Source: Mycolicibacterium sp. BiH015
GTDB taxonomy: Bacteria; Actinomycetota; Actinomycetes; Mycobacteriales; Mycobacteriaceae
Assembly: GCF_027706845.1 (NCBI RefSeq)
Contig: NZ_JAQGCZ010000009.1
Coordinates: 179,472-243,471, forward strand
Reading direction: 5' to 3'
Length of the DNA: 64,000 nt
Part shown: positions 1 through 8,590 of the stretch, in pieces
How the letters are laid out: each line of letters starts with the position of its first letter
How positions within the stretch are numbered: position 1 is the first letter of the stretch
Notes under the pieces: generated by a model
What the model saw: the letters and a program-made list of their open reading frames with translations, nothing else
The model's database searches: none
Told to the model about the DNA's origin: nothing
Made by a program: the position numbers and the translations under genes

Positions 1-1463
1 GTCAATGTCGGGGCGACTCGCGCGCGCGGATGCACCCGGGCGGCAACGATCTCCTCGGAGCGGGTTCGCTCGGTCGGCACCAGCACCGCCCGGGCACCGG
101 CGGCCAGCGCCGCCCTGACGTCCCCACCGGTGTCGCCGATCAGAACACAACGGTGAGGCGGTACACCGAGCGTCGACGCGGCAGCCACCACCATGCCGGG
201 CGCGGGCTTGCGGCAGCTGCAGCCATCGTCGTCGTCGTGCGGGCAGATCTGCCACGCGTCGAAATGTCCGAGCCGACCGCTGACTTCGGCGTTCACCTCG
301 ACGAGCTGCCGGGGCGTGATCAGCCCGCGTGCCACGCCAGACTGGTTCGTGACGACGGCGAGCAGGATCCCGCGGCTACGCAGCCGATCCAGTGCGCGCC
401 GGGCGCCAGGCAGGGGCACGACACCTCTGGGGTCGGCCAGAAATGGGCCGTCCTCGATCAGGGTGTCGTCGCGGTCGAAGAGCACTGCCAGCGGGGGTTC
501 CCGCCTTGCGTCGCGGTGCTCCCACTCCCCGATCAACCGCTGTGCGACGGCCACCGGCGGAATCATGATGCTGCTCAACGTGATTGGGGCGACCTCGGCT
601 ATGCTGCGCGATCCGCCCGTGAGACGGCGGACGACGAAATCGAGCGTCAGTCCGCCCCAGAGCAGCGCCAGGACGGCCGCCGGTTCCCGTCGGCCGAGGC
701 CCGCCGCCAGCACGGCTGCACCGCCGGCCACCGTGGTGGCCGCATGGGCAGGCAACCGTCCGCGCCCTTCTCCGATTCGCGTCCTCCAGTGCCTGCCGAA
801 CTTGCGGCGCATCAACGCGTTGTCTCGGTTACCGACTTGGACTCGCACGGAGGTCATCCAGGTGGCCGGCGCAACCGGATGCAGACAGCGCCGCGATCCG
901 CTGACGATGCGGTGTCCTGATGAGACGATCCGCAGAGCGAGATCGGAATCCTCGCGGTAAGCCCGGGGGAACCGCTCGTCGAATCCGCCCGTCTGGACCA
1001 AGACGTCTCGCCGGTAGGTCATGTCAGCGGTGATCCAGCGCGCGCCGGCCAGTCGGAGGGTGCGGCGCTCGTCGTCGGTCGGTGCCCGGTCGGTCCCGGT
1101 TCTGGGCACGTGCAGTTCACCCAGCGATCCTGCGGCCCTTGCGGATTCCGCTGCGGTGAGGTCGTGGTGGAGTGCGCGCAGCCAGCCGGGGGCGGGAAGT
1201 ACGTCGTCGTCGAGGAAGCAGACCCAACGCGTGGCACTCGCGCGCCATCCGAGGTTGCGCGCCGCCGCGGGTCCGCGCCCACCGCTGGTGAGGACTCGCA
1301 GCGGCAGGCCGACTGGCATCGACAGCGGGCGGGGAGCGGGGCGATCGTCGACGACGATGATCTCCGCGGGTCGGGTTCCGTCTTCGGCCTGCACCGCAGT
1401 CAGCAACTGCCCCAGGGATTCTCGACCGATGGTCGGGACGACGATGGTCGCATCGAGTGTCAT
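1..1463 (-). CDS. Glycosyltransferase family 2 / HAD-IIIA phosphatase fusion (3' end outside window)
   Basis: Reading leftwards from an ATG at 1463, the frame stays open to the window edge. The N-terminal ~230 residues are a GT-A transferase: TIVVPTIGRE at the start, GPAAARNLGW, the metal/nucleotide motif CFLDDDVLPAPGW, and an acceptor-site-like FPRAYREDSDLALR. A linker leads to a HAD-IIIA domain with LFDRDDTL (nucleophile and acid Asp), VTNQSGVARG and a zinc-loop-like ICPHDDDDGCSCRKP. That Cys/His loop is typical of GmhB (D-glycero-D-manno-heptose 1,7-bisphosphate phosphatase) and HisB-N enzymes. The start codon overlaps the stop of the upstream carbamoyltransferase as ATGA (1460-1463), so the two are translationally coupled. 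The fusion suggests sugar activation and transfer in one chain. Heptose specificity is inferred, and histidinol-phosphatase-like activity cannot be excluded. The C-terminus is missing. Confidence 0.85.
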   Translation of the reverse strand, partial: MTLDATIVVPTIGRESLGQLLTAVQAEDGTRPAEIIVVDDRPAPRPLSMPVGLPLRVLTSGGRGPAAARNLGWRASATRWVCFLDDDVLPAPGWLRALHHDLTAAESARAAGSLGELHVPRTGTDRAPTDDERRTLRLAGARWITADMTYRRDVLVQTGGFDERFPRAYREDSDLALRIVSSGHRIVSGSRRCLHPVAPATWMTSVRVQVGNRDNALMRRKFGRHWRTRIGEGRGRLPAHAATTVAGGAAVLAAGLGRREPAAVLALLWGGLTLDFVVRRLTGGSRSIAEVAPITLSSIMIPPVAVAQRLIGEWEHRDARREPPLAVLFDRDDTLIEDGPFLADPRGVVPLPGARRALDRLRSRGILLAVVTNQSGVARGLITPRQLVEVNAEVSGRLGHFDAWQICPHDDDDGCSCRKPAPGMVVAAASTLGVPPHRCVLIGDTGGDVRAALAAGARAVLVPTERTRSEEIVAARVHPRARVAPTL

Positions 1464-3118
1464 CGCATCTGCCTGATGAGATAGGGCCCCATGACCAGCA
1501 CGTCGATCGGCGAACTGCCGAAGCACTCCAGTGCGTCCCGGGGGCTGTCGACCATTGGCCGGCCCGCCGTGTTGAAACTGGTGTTCACCAAGACCGGAAC
1601 TCCGGTCCGGGCGGCGAAGTGCGCGATGGTGTCGTGCAACAGAGGTTGGCTGCCGTCGACGGTCTGAACCCGCGCGGTGCCGTCGACGTGGGTGACCGCC
1701 GGGATTCGGTCCCGCCAGGATGGCGCCACATCATGGACGAACAGCATGTACGGGCTCGGCAACGGCCCGCGGCTGAAGATCTCGTCCGCACGATCCGCCA
1801 GCACCATCGGGGCGACGGGCCGGAACTGCTCACGGCCCTTCACGTCGTTGAGGCGTTCGAGGTTGGCCACGCTGCGGGGGTCGGCGAGCAGGGAGCGCCC
1901 GCCGAGTGCCCGGGGACCGAACTCCGACCGGCCCTGGAACCAGCCGATCAGCTGGTTGGCCGCCAGGGCGTCGCCGACGGCACCCGCGAGGTCGGCGGGG
2001 CGTTCGTAGCGCACTGCCGCCCGGTCGAGGACGTCGGCGATCTCTTCGTCGGTCCAGCCGCGGCCCAACTGTGCCGAGGGCATGGGCGCGATCCGATCAC
2101 CGGCTTCGGCGGCGATGGCCAGTGCAGCGCCCAGCGCAGTCCCCGCATCGCCGGCCGCGGGCTGGATCCACACCCGGTCGAAGCCGCTTTCGGCGTAGAT
2201 CCGGGTATTGGCAACGCAATTGAGGGCGACTCCGCCCGCCAGGCACAGAGTGTCGGCGTCGACGCGGTCGCGCAGCCATGCCACCAGGTCCAGCAGCACC
2301 TCTTCGACGACGCGTTGCACGCTGCAGGCCAGGTCGGCGTGGTGGGACTCCGGGCGGGCCGGCACCGAAACCTGATCCGGCGGCGTCGGCGTCCGCGCAG
2401 GTGCGAAGTCCGCCCAGTCGACGGGCTCGGTGCGGAACCCGCCGTCGCCCCGGGCATAGACGCTGCGGCGCAACTGGTCGGCGAATCGCGGGCTGCCGTA
2501 GGAGCCCATCGCCATCACCTTGTACTCGTCGCTTGAGCGCGCGAAACCGAGGTGTTCGGTCAGACTTTCGTAGAGCAGCCCCAGCGAGTGCGGAAGCGGC
2601 TGGCTGGCGAGCACGTCGAGCTTCTGATCGCGGTAGACGCCCGCCAGCATGGAGGTCCGCTCACCGCGGCCGTCGACGACGAGCACAGCCGTGTCGGCAT
2701 CCGGTGAGGCCAGCGCGGTGGACGCGGCGTGCGCGACATGGTGCCGGACATGGCGCACTGCCTCGGGGTCGAGTCCGGGCAGGGCGGTGGCCAGGAACCT
2801 GGGTGCACGCCGGGCATACATCGTGCGCAGGTACTCCCAGTCTTGATCGAGCCCCTCTGTCTGCCCGGTGTCGCCTTCCATCAGCGCGGGGTCGTAGGAG
2901 TACCCGACGGCGTCGAGGTCTGTGGGTGTCAGGCCTGCCTCGTCGAGACACCACCGCGCAGCCGCCAGCGGCAACTCCCAGGTCGAGAACGGCACGGCGC
3001 GCTTTCCGTGCTTGCGACGAGAAAATCGTTCCTCCTCTGCCGCCGCGACGATGTGCCCGTCGACGACCAGGGCGGCGGCGGGATCGTGAAAGACCGCGTT
3101 GATACCGAGGATTCGCAT
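1460..3118 (-). CDS. NodU/CmcH/TobZ-family O-carbamoyltransferase
   Basis: 552 aa, full length for the family. The family transfers carbamoyl from carbamoyl phosphate (via carbamoyl-AMP) to a hydroxyl of a sugar or antibiotic. Visible motifs are the N-terminal ASKHA-like MRILGINAVFHDPAAAL, the metal-binding HHVAHAAS near residue 145, SYGSPRFADQLR, GGVALNCVANTRI, RSEFGPRALGGRSLLADP (C-terminal YrdC-like nucleotide site), KGREQFRPVAP and VLVNTSFNTAGRPMV. Start at 3118 has a GGAGA Shine-Dalgarno 6 nt upstream. It sits 10 bp after the epimerase-like gene and overlaps the glycosyltransferase/HAD fusion by 4 bp, so it belongs to the glycan locus. The acceptor is unknown; a surface saccharide is the natural guess. 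Confidence 0.9.
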   Translation of the reverse strand: MRILGINAVFHDPAAALVVDGHIVAAAEEERFSRRKHGKRAVPFSTWELPLAAARWCLDEAGLTPTDLDAVGYSYDPALMEGDTGQTEGLDQDWEYLRTMYARRAPRFLATALPGLDPEAVRHVRHHVAHAASTALASPDADTAVLVVDGRGERTSMLAGVYRDQKLDVLASQPLPHSLGLLYESLTEHLGFARSSDEYKVMAMGSYGSPRFADQLRRSVYARGDGGFRTEPVDWADFAPARTPTPPDQVSVPARPESHHADLACSVQRVVEEVLLDLVAWLRDRVDADTLCLAGGVALNCVANTRIYAESGFDRVWIQPAAGDAGTALGAALAIAAEAGDRIAPMPSAQLGRGWTDEEIADVLDRAAVRYERPADLAGAVGDALAANQLIGWFQGRSEFGPRALGGRSLLADPRSVANLERLNDVKGREQFRPVAPMVLADRADEIFSRGPLPSPYMLFVHDVAPSWRDRIPAVTHVDGTARVQTVDGSQPLLHDTIAHFAARTGVPVLVNTSFNTAGRPMVDSPRDALECFGSSPIDVLVMGPYLIRQMR

Positions 3119-3128
3119 GCGATGTCTC

Positions 3129-4136
3129 CTAGACCGGCGTGGTGTGGGTCGGCCTGCAACGTCCGGCCTCGAGTTCGGTGCGAAACCAGTCGACCGTCGC
3201 GGACAGGCCGGTGAGATAACTGGTGGTGGGTGACCACCCGAGTTGTTCGCGGGCGATGGTGATGTCCGGGCACCGTCGGCGAGGGTCGTCCGTGACGGCG
3301 GGGAGGTGCGCGATGGGCACCTGCGCGCCGACGATGTCGCGGATGACCTCGGCGATCCGAAGTACCGGCAGCTCAGCGGGGTTGCCGATGTTCACAGGAC
3401 CGGTGGCAACGCTGTCGGCCAAGGCAAACAGACCTGCGACGGTGTCGTCCACGTAGCACAGCGACCGTGTCTGGTTGCCGTCGCCGGCCACCGTGAGCGG
3501 CATTCCCTCAAGCGCCTGCCTGCAGAACGTCGGGACCATTCTCCCGTCGTCGGGACGCATCCCGGGTCCATAGGTGTTGAAGATCCGTGCCACGGCGATG
3601 TCGGTACCTCGCTCGCGGTGGTGGGCGAAGGCAAGGGCTTCGGCATACCGTTTCGCCTCGTCGTAGACGCTGCGGGGTCCGATCGGATTTACGTTGCCCC
3701 AGTAGCTTTCACGCTGCGGATGCTCGAGCGGGTCCCCGTAGACCTCGCTGGTCGACGCAAGTACGATCCGTGCACCGCACCGGTCGGCGATGTCGAGCGC
3801 CGTCGCCGTGCCCATCGCGCCGGTCCGCAGAGTCGCCAAGGGAAACCTCAGGTAGTCCATCGGCGATGCTGGACACGCCAGGTGGAAGATGGTGTCGAAT
3901 GCCGTTGTCCGCCACGGCGCGGGAAGTGGTTCGCTGATGTCGTGCCGCACGAAGTGAACATCGTCGGAGGTCGGAACGCGTACGCCGGTCGACAGATCGT
4001 CCACGCACACGACCTGGGACGCCGAACCGGCCAGCGCCGCACAGAGATGTTTGCCGAGGAACCCGGCGCCACCGGTCACCAGGACCTGACCGAAGCGGGT
4101 TTGGGTCTCGGCACGCGGGGTAGCAACAGCGGCCAT
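3129..4136 (-). CDS. NAD-dependent SDR epimerase/dehydratase, UDP-glucuronate decarboxylase (UXS)-like
   Basis: 335 aa from ATG 4136; the open frame continues far upstream but only this part is conserved. It is an extended SDR with the Rossmann motif VTGGAGFLGKH near residue 17, catalytic Thr/Ser-Glu in ASTSEVYGDP and the YxxxK pair in SVYDEAKRYAE. The signature stretches HLACPASPMDYLRFP, REYWGNVNPIGPRS-like context, RIFNTYGPGMRPDDGR and QTRSLCYVDDTVAGL strongly resemble UDP-xylose synthases, which convert UDP-glucuronate to UDP-xylose. It is first in the minus-strand trio with the carbamoyltransferase and transferase/HAD fusion. Its start codon overlaps the divergent glycosyltransferase start (shared CATG at 4134-4137). 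An alternative upstream in-frame ATG would deepen that overlap. Substrate specificity is inferred from motifs only. Confidence 0.87.
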   Translation of the reverse strand: MAAVATPRAETQTRFGQVLVTGGAGFLGKHLCAALAGSASQVVCVDDLSTGVRVPTSDDVHFVRHDISEPLPAPWRTTAFDTIFHLACPASPMDYLRFPLATLRTGAMGTATALDIADRCGARIVLASTSEVYGDPLEHPQRESYWGNVNPIGPRSVYDEAKRYAEALAFAHHRERGTDIAVARIFNTYGPGMRPDDGRMVPTFCRQALEGMPLTVAGDGNQTRSLCYVDDTVAGLFALADSVATGPVNIGNPAELPVLRIAEVIRDIVGAQVPIAHLPAVTDDPRRRCPDITIAREQLGWSPTTSYLTGLSATVDWFRTELEAGRCRPTHTTPV

Positions 4137-5013
4137 GTCAACGCCCTCGCGCACCTCCTTCGTCATCGCAAGCCGGAACCGGTCCGAGGAACTTGCATCC
4201 GTACTCGAGCGTCTGCTTGACACCACGACATCTCCGATCGTTCTGGTGGACAACGCGTCTGGCGATGACTCGCTGGCGGTCGCAGGAAAGCTGGCCGACC
4301 GGTGGGCAGGGCGGTTGACGGTCATCGCACTCGACGACAATCTCGGGGCTGTCGGACGCAACGTCGGCGTGGCACGATGTGGCACCCCGTACGTGGCGTT
4401 CTGTGACGACGATTCGTGGTGGGAGCCGGGCGCAATCGGCATCGCCGAGGAGATTTTCGATGCGCACCGGACCGTCGCCGTGCTGGCCGCACGGACCGTG
4501 GTGTGGCCCTCGATGCGCGACGATCCCATTGTCGCCGACCTCGCGGATAGTGCGCTCGGGCGCGATCCGGCGCTACCAGGACCGTCCATCCTGGGTTTTC
4601 TGGCGTGCTCGGCGGTAATTCGCACATCCGCGTTCGAAGCAGTGGGCGGCTTCTCGCCGATATTGCACTTCCGCGGCGAAGAGCAGTTGTTGGCGCTCGA
4701 CCTCGCCGTGAGCGGTTGGGACCTGTGCTTCTGCCCTGAGCTGACCGCGTTCCACCGACCGTCGTCGCAGCGGGAACCCGATGCGGCACAGCGGGCGCGG
4801 GCGTTGCGCAACGAGGCTCTCACTGCGTGGTTGCGGCGGCCGTTTCGGCGCTGCGTCCGCGCGTCGGCCGAGTTGGTGTGGGCTGCGGTCAGGGACAGGG
4901 ACCACGCGGCGCAACTGTACGAGGCGGTTCGCGCGATGCCCGCCGTGGCCGCGGCGCGGCGGCGCCTGCCCGCCGAGGTGGAACGCGCGGTGCGCTTGCT
5001 GGAGGCGCGCTGA
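4135..5013 (+). CDS. Glycosyltransferase family 2 (GT-A)
   Basis: 292 aa. Starts with TSFVIASRNRSEEL and IVLVDNASGDDS, the canonical GT2 nucleotide-binding beginning. NLGAVGRNVG and FCDDDSWWEPGAI supply the DxD-like metal motif near residue 90. FRGEEQLLALDLA looks like the acceptor/catalytic ED region, and HRPSSQREPDA follows. The C-terminal ~80 residues are helical and Arg/Ala-rich. It is the only plus-strand gene of the glycan locus. Its ATG is only 2 bp from the divergent SDR start, so its promoter must lie inside that gene. It ends 1 bp before the convergent glycosyltransferase stop. Donor and acceptor are unknown. Confidence 0.88.
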   Translation: MSTPSRTSFVIASRNRSEELASVLERLLDTTTSPIVLVDNASGDDSLAVAGKLADRWAGRLTVIALDDNLGAVGRNVGVARCGTPYVAFCDDDSWWEPGAIGIAEEIFDAHRTVAVLAARTVVWPSMRDDPIVADLADSALGRDPALPGPSILGFLACSAVIRTSAFEAVGGFSPILHFRGEEQLLALDLAVSGWDLCFCPELTAFHRPSSQREPDAAQRARALRNEALTAWLRRPFRRCVRASAELVWAAVRDRDHAAQLYEAVRAMPAVAAARRRLPAEVERAVRLLEAR

Positions 5014-5014
5014 A

Positions 5015-6226
5015 TCATCGCGATGCCTCGGCAAGGTGGCGGTAGACGTCGGCGGTGTCCTGTGCGACCCGTCCCCACGTGTAGCGCGCGCATACCCGCT
5101 CTCGGCCCGCGCGGCCGAGGTCCTCGCGCAATGGCGGGTTGCCCAAGATCTGCCGTATCGCGTCGGCGCACTGTTGTGAAGCCCGGGGTGCCACCAGCCG
5201 ACCGGTGACGCCCGGTACCACGGTGTCGAGCATGCCTCCCACCGCCGAGGCCACCACAGGTACGCCGCAGGACATCGCCTCCAGAGGCACGATGCCGAAC
5301 GGCTCGTACCACGGCGTCGCGGCGACGACATCCGCCGAGCGCAGCAGCATCGGCATCTCGTCCCGGGCGATCGCGCCGTAGAGATGAACGCGGTCGGCGA
5401 CGCCGTGGCGTCCCGCTGCGCGAAGCAGCCGTTGCGCCTCCGGGTCGCGGTCCAGTTCCGACTTGTCCGGGCCCCCGACGATGACCAGCTCGGTGTCGGG
5501 CAACCCGGGCATCGCTTCGATGACGGTGTCGAATCCCTTACGGGGCACCAGTCGTCCCACCGACACGATCCGGTGTGGCTTGCCCCGCGTCGCCGTCGGC
5601 CCTGAGTCGGAGAACTCCGAAGGGTCCACGCCACACGGCAGCACCGAAATCCGGGACGGATGACCTCCCATCCGGGCCAGTTCGGCGACCTCGTCGCTGC
5701 ACGTCGCCGCAATCCAGTCGACAGTGCGGGCGAGCCTGCTCTCCAACCGGATTCGTTCACCGGGGCTGGTGTCGTCGGCACCCTGATGCCGGCGTTTCAC
5801 GACGCCGAGGGCGTGGAACGTCTGCACCACCGGCACGCGATGGCGTTGTGCCGCGGCCAATGTGGCCAGACCCGACATCCAGAAGTGTGCGTGCGCGACA
5901 TCGGGTCGCCGCTGCCGCCAGCACTGGGCCAGACGGTCCCCGAACTCCGGCATATGCTGCAGCAGTTCGTCTTTCGGAATCTTGCGCGGTGGTCCCGCCG
6001 GGATGTGCACAACCGCGTATCCCTGCTCGGTGTCCACCCGGTCGGGCGCGTCGGTGTCGTCGCGACGGGTATAGACGACGACGCGATGGCCACGGGCCGC
6101 CAACGCCGCCGACAACTCGGCCACCGCGACGTTCTGCCCGCCGGCGTCGACACCACCGAGAAACGCCAGCGGACTTGCGTGTTCAGAGACCATTGCCACG
6201 TCGAGCGGTGGACTTGTCGCGCTCAT
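5015..6226 (-). CDS. Glycosyltransferase family 4 (GT-B)
   Basis: 403 aa. N-terminal domain has the GT4 acceptor-side glycine loop (FLGGVDAGGQNVAVAELS) as in sucrose-phosphate synthase and MshA-like enzymes. The C-terminal domain has VSVGRLVPRKGFD and the E-x7-E donor motif EPFGIVPLEAMSCG followed by GVPVVASAVGG. An ATG at 6232 is also possible, but GAGGAGG lies 7 nt before the ATG at 6226 and too close to 6232, so 6226 is chosen. That ATG overlaps the upstream glycosyltransferase stop as ATGA, showing coupling. Part of the glycan locus; sugar donor unknown. Confidence 0.9.
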   Translation of the reverse strand: MSATSPPLDVAMVSEHASPLAFLGGVDAGGQNVAVAELSAALAARGHRVVVYTRRDDTDAPDRVDTEQGYAVVHIPAGPPRKIPKDELLQHMPEFGDRLAQCWRQRRPDVAHAHFWMSGLATLAAAQRHRVPVVQTFHALGVVKRRHQGADDTSPGERIRLESRLARTVDWIAATCSDEVAELARMGGHPSRISVLPCGVDPSEFSDSGPTATRGKPHRIVSVGRLVPRKGFDTVIEAMPGLPDTELVIVGGPDKSELDRDPEAQRLLRAAGRHGVADRVHLYGAIARDEMPMLLRSADVVAATPWYEPFGIVPLEAMSCGVPVVASAVGGMLDTVVPGVTGRLVAPRASQQCADAIRQILGNPPLREDLGRAGRERVCARYTWGRVAQDTADVYRHLAEASR

Positions 6227-7200
6227 GCGCATACCTCCTCTATCAAGCGGGCCCAGTCATCGAGGAAGCGTTCGAGGGCGTGATGCGTCAAGACGAAATC
6301 GCGCGCCGCCTTGCCTGCGATCGCGGCCGCGTCCCGGTCGCCGATGAAATGGTGGAGAGCATCGCCCAGCACCGCGAGGTCTGCGCTGACGACACCTGCC
6401 TCGGGTGGCACCGCCAGGGGCGTCATCGTCGCGGCCACCGCGACGACGGGCATGCCGGCGCTCATCGCCTCGAGCAGCGACAGGCCGAGCGACGTCCAGC
6501 GCGCGGTATGCAGGTAGACCCGGCGGCGGCTGACAACGTCGAGCACGCGGGCGCCCGACACATCCCCGTGACCGGTGATCGGTCCGACGCATCGCGCATC
6601 GGTGTTGAGTTCTTCGGTGCCCATTCCCCACACATCGAGGGGCGAATACCGGCTCAACGGGCTGAGCAGGTCGGCGCCGACAGTGCGCCAGCGGCGGACA
6701 GGTTCGTTGATCATCGTTGCGGCAGAGGCAAGCTCGCCACTATAGAGGTGACCGCGGTCGGGAATCCCGTGCGCGATGATGCGAGTCGGCGCACAACCGT
6801 TGTCCCACATCAGGTGGTTGAAAGCCGTGACGTGGACCAGCGGGATGTCGCGGCGATCCGCGACTGGGTGCTCACTGTCGACGGCATACGGCCGCGGCGC
6901 ATTGTGCTCGACGTAGACCGCGGGGACGTCGTCACCGAGCCGACGTCCCAACATGGCCTCAGCGCAGGTGATCTCGTTCGGGCGCTGCAGTACGACGAGG
7001 TCGACCTCACACCGGGCGAGCTCGTCGGGCGTCACTTCGACGGCGTGCGGCCAATTCCGGCCCGCGATCCCCCTTCCGTTCTCGTCACGTGCGTCGTTCA
7101 CCGGCAGCAGATAGCGGTGAGCACCGGCGACGAAAGACTCGGTCCAGGACCCGTGGACGTGCCACAACAGCACGTTGCGGCGCGTGCGGGTCCCATGCAT
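6223..7200 (-). CDS. GT-B glycosyltransferase (family 4-like)
   Basis: About 325 aa from ATG 7200. A TTG at 7233 would add 11 residues but has no ribosome-binding site, so ATG is preferred. NVLLWHVHGSWTESFVAG near the start is a typical GT-B opening. VYVEHNAPRP, IAHGIPDRG and SLGLSLLEAMSAGMPVVA (donor-site E-containing loop) follow. The order and length fit single-domain-pair GT4 enzymes. It couples to the next glycosyltransferase through an ATGA overlap. 139 bp separate it from the gene at 7340-8476, so a promoter may lie at 7201-7339. Confidence 0.85.
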   Translation of the reverse strand: MHGTRTRRNVLLWHVHGSWTESFVAGAHRYLLPVNDARDENGRGIAGRNWPHAVEVTPDELARCEVDLVVLQRPNEITCAEAMLGRRLGDDVPAVYVEHNAPRPYAVDSEHPVADRRDIPLVHVTAFNHLMWDNGCAPTRIIAHGIPDRGHLYSGELASAATMINEPVRRWRTVGADLLSPLSRYSPLDVWGMGTEELNTDARCVGPITGHGDVSGARVLDVVSRRRVYLHTARWTSLGLSLLEAMSAGMPVVAVAATMTPLAVPPEAGVVSADLAVLGDALHHFIGDRDAAAIAGKAARDFVLTHHALERFLDDWARLIEEVCA

Positions 7201-7339
7201 GCGGCGCCAGATACCCTTGAGATGACTCGACAAACGAAAATCCGCGACGACTTTCGAGCGCCTTCATCAGACCGCTAAAACCCCTGCTGGACAGCGAAAT
7301 AGACGCGCGCGATCGGCAGAACAGACGGTCCGGCAGCGG

Positions 7340-8476
7340 TCACAGCGCGGCGGCGAGGCTCGTATGACGCGTCAGCGCGGAGGTGAAGATGGCCTCGGCT
7401 TCGGTCGCGATCCGGTCCCAGCTGTAGCGCGAACGCGCTCTCGACCGTCCGGCCAGCCCCATGCCCTGCCTCAACACCGTCTGGCCGAGAATCGAGCGCA
7501 GCGCGCGACGCAGCGCATCCGCATTGCCCGGTGGGACGAGAAGTCCGGTCACATCCGCGATGACGGCGTCGCGGATGCCGCCCGCGGCAGGCCCCACCAC
7601 AGGAAGACCACATGCCATGGCCTGCAGCGTGATGCGATACGCCGACTCGCAGGGCGCCGGACAGACCACCACGTCGCCGCTGCGGAACTCGGAGGTGATT
7701 GTCCGGTGGTCGGCACCCGCGATCAACCGCACCCGGTCGGCCGCGCCGAGTTTGGTTGCGAAGCCGAGCATTTCAGAGAATTGATTTGTCGTAGCGCTGT
7801 CGGTCGTCATCATGACGAGTTCGGCCGAGCCGAGCGCGGGAAGCGTGCGCAGAACCTGTCCGAGGCCCTGGCGCGGTGAGAGGTCGCGCGCCACCGCTAT
7901 CACCCGAGGACCGTCGGCGTCAGCGCGGGACACGATCTCGTCGGCACCGGCATCGTCGACGTCGACACCGGGCGGTAGTACTGAGGCCTTCCCGCGGGGG
8001 CATCCCCGATCGATGAGGGCACGCATGTCGTCCATGCAGGCGCCCGTGACGGCAGTTGCGTTGCGTGCCAGCAGTGTTTCCAGCTTCACGGCGGTGTCGG
8101 GTGCACCGTGAGCCCCGCGGGGCGTCCGGTCCGTCGCGCCGATGCTGTGAAATGACTGCACGGTGGCTACCGGCACCCGGTTGGCCGCCAGTTGCGCCGC
8201 CATGCCATAGGTCCAGCCGTGACAGTGGACGACGTCGGGCCGTTCGTCACGCCAGGCATCGACCAGGTGTCGACCGATCTCCCCGATCATCGGCATTAGG
8301 CCTTCGGAACGATCGCCTTCGGTCACGCTGACAGGGATCGGCTGGATTTCGAAGTCTCCCGATGCCGACACGGCGTCGGCGTCCGCGGTGAAGACCCGGA
8401 CCTCGTGTCCACGCTCGGCGAGCGCGCCGGCCAGACGTGCGGTGTCGCCGAGATCGCCCACTATCGTCAGCTTCAT
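7340..8476 (-). CDS. Glycosyltransferase family 4-like protein
   Basis: 378 aa starting at MKLTIVGDLGDTARL (8476); a longer frame upstream lacks family-like sequence. VVHCHGWTYGMAAQLAA, VATVQSFHSIG and VIAVARDLSPRQGLGQVL match GT4 enzymes. The usual donor motif E-x7-E is changed: ESAYRITLQAMACG has Gln at the second Glu position, so either specificity or activity may differ. It forms the outer end of the glycan locus, divergent from the CheB-like gene. The 114-bp space 8477-8590 can hold both promoters. Confidence 0.85.
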   Translation of the reverse strand: MKLTIVGDLGDTARLAGALAERGHEVRVFTADADAVSASGDFEIQPIPVSVTEGDRSEGLMPMIGEIGRHLVDAWRDERPDVVHCHGWTYGMAAQLAANRVPVATVQSFHSIGATDRTPRGAHGAPDTAVKLETLLARNATAVTGACMDDMRALIDRGCPRGKASVLPPGVDVDDAGADEIVSRADADGPRVIAVARDLSPRQGLGQVLRTLPALGSAELVMMTTDSATTNQFSEMLGFATKLGAADRVRLIAGADHRTITSEFRSGDVVVCPAPCESAYRITLQAMACGLPVVGPAAGGIRDAVIADVTGLLVPPGNADALRRALRSILGQTVLRQGMGLAGRSRARSRYSWDRIATEAEAIFTSALTRHTSLAAAL

Positions 8477-8590
8477 GGGGTTAGAGATGCCGGGTTCCGG
8501 GCATCCAAACGAACGCGCCTGAGGCACTTCGTCCGACGACCCGACTTCTTCGCCTGGCGGACATTGGCCCCGGATTGATTATCGACATCG

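Noticed and set aside
4137..5312. Long N-terminal extension of the UXS-like SDR frame
   Set aside because: It would overlap the well-supported GT2 gene completely and is low-complexity; the SDR motif starts right after ATG 4136.
5575..7278. 567-codon plus-strand open frame
   Set aside because: Antisense to two glycosyltransferase genes with good motifs.
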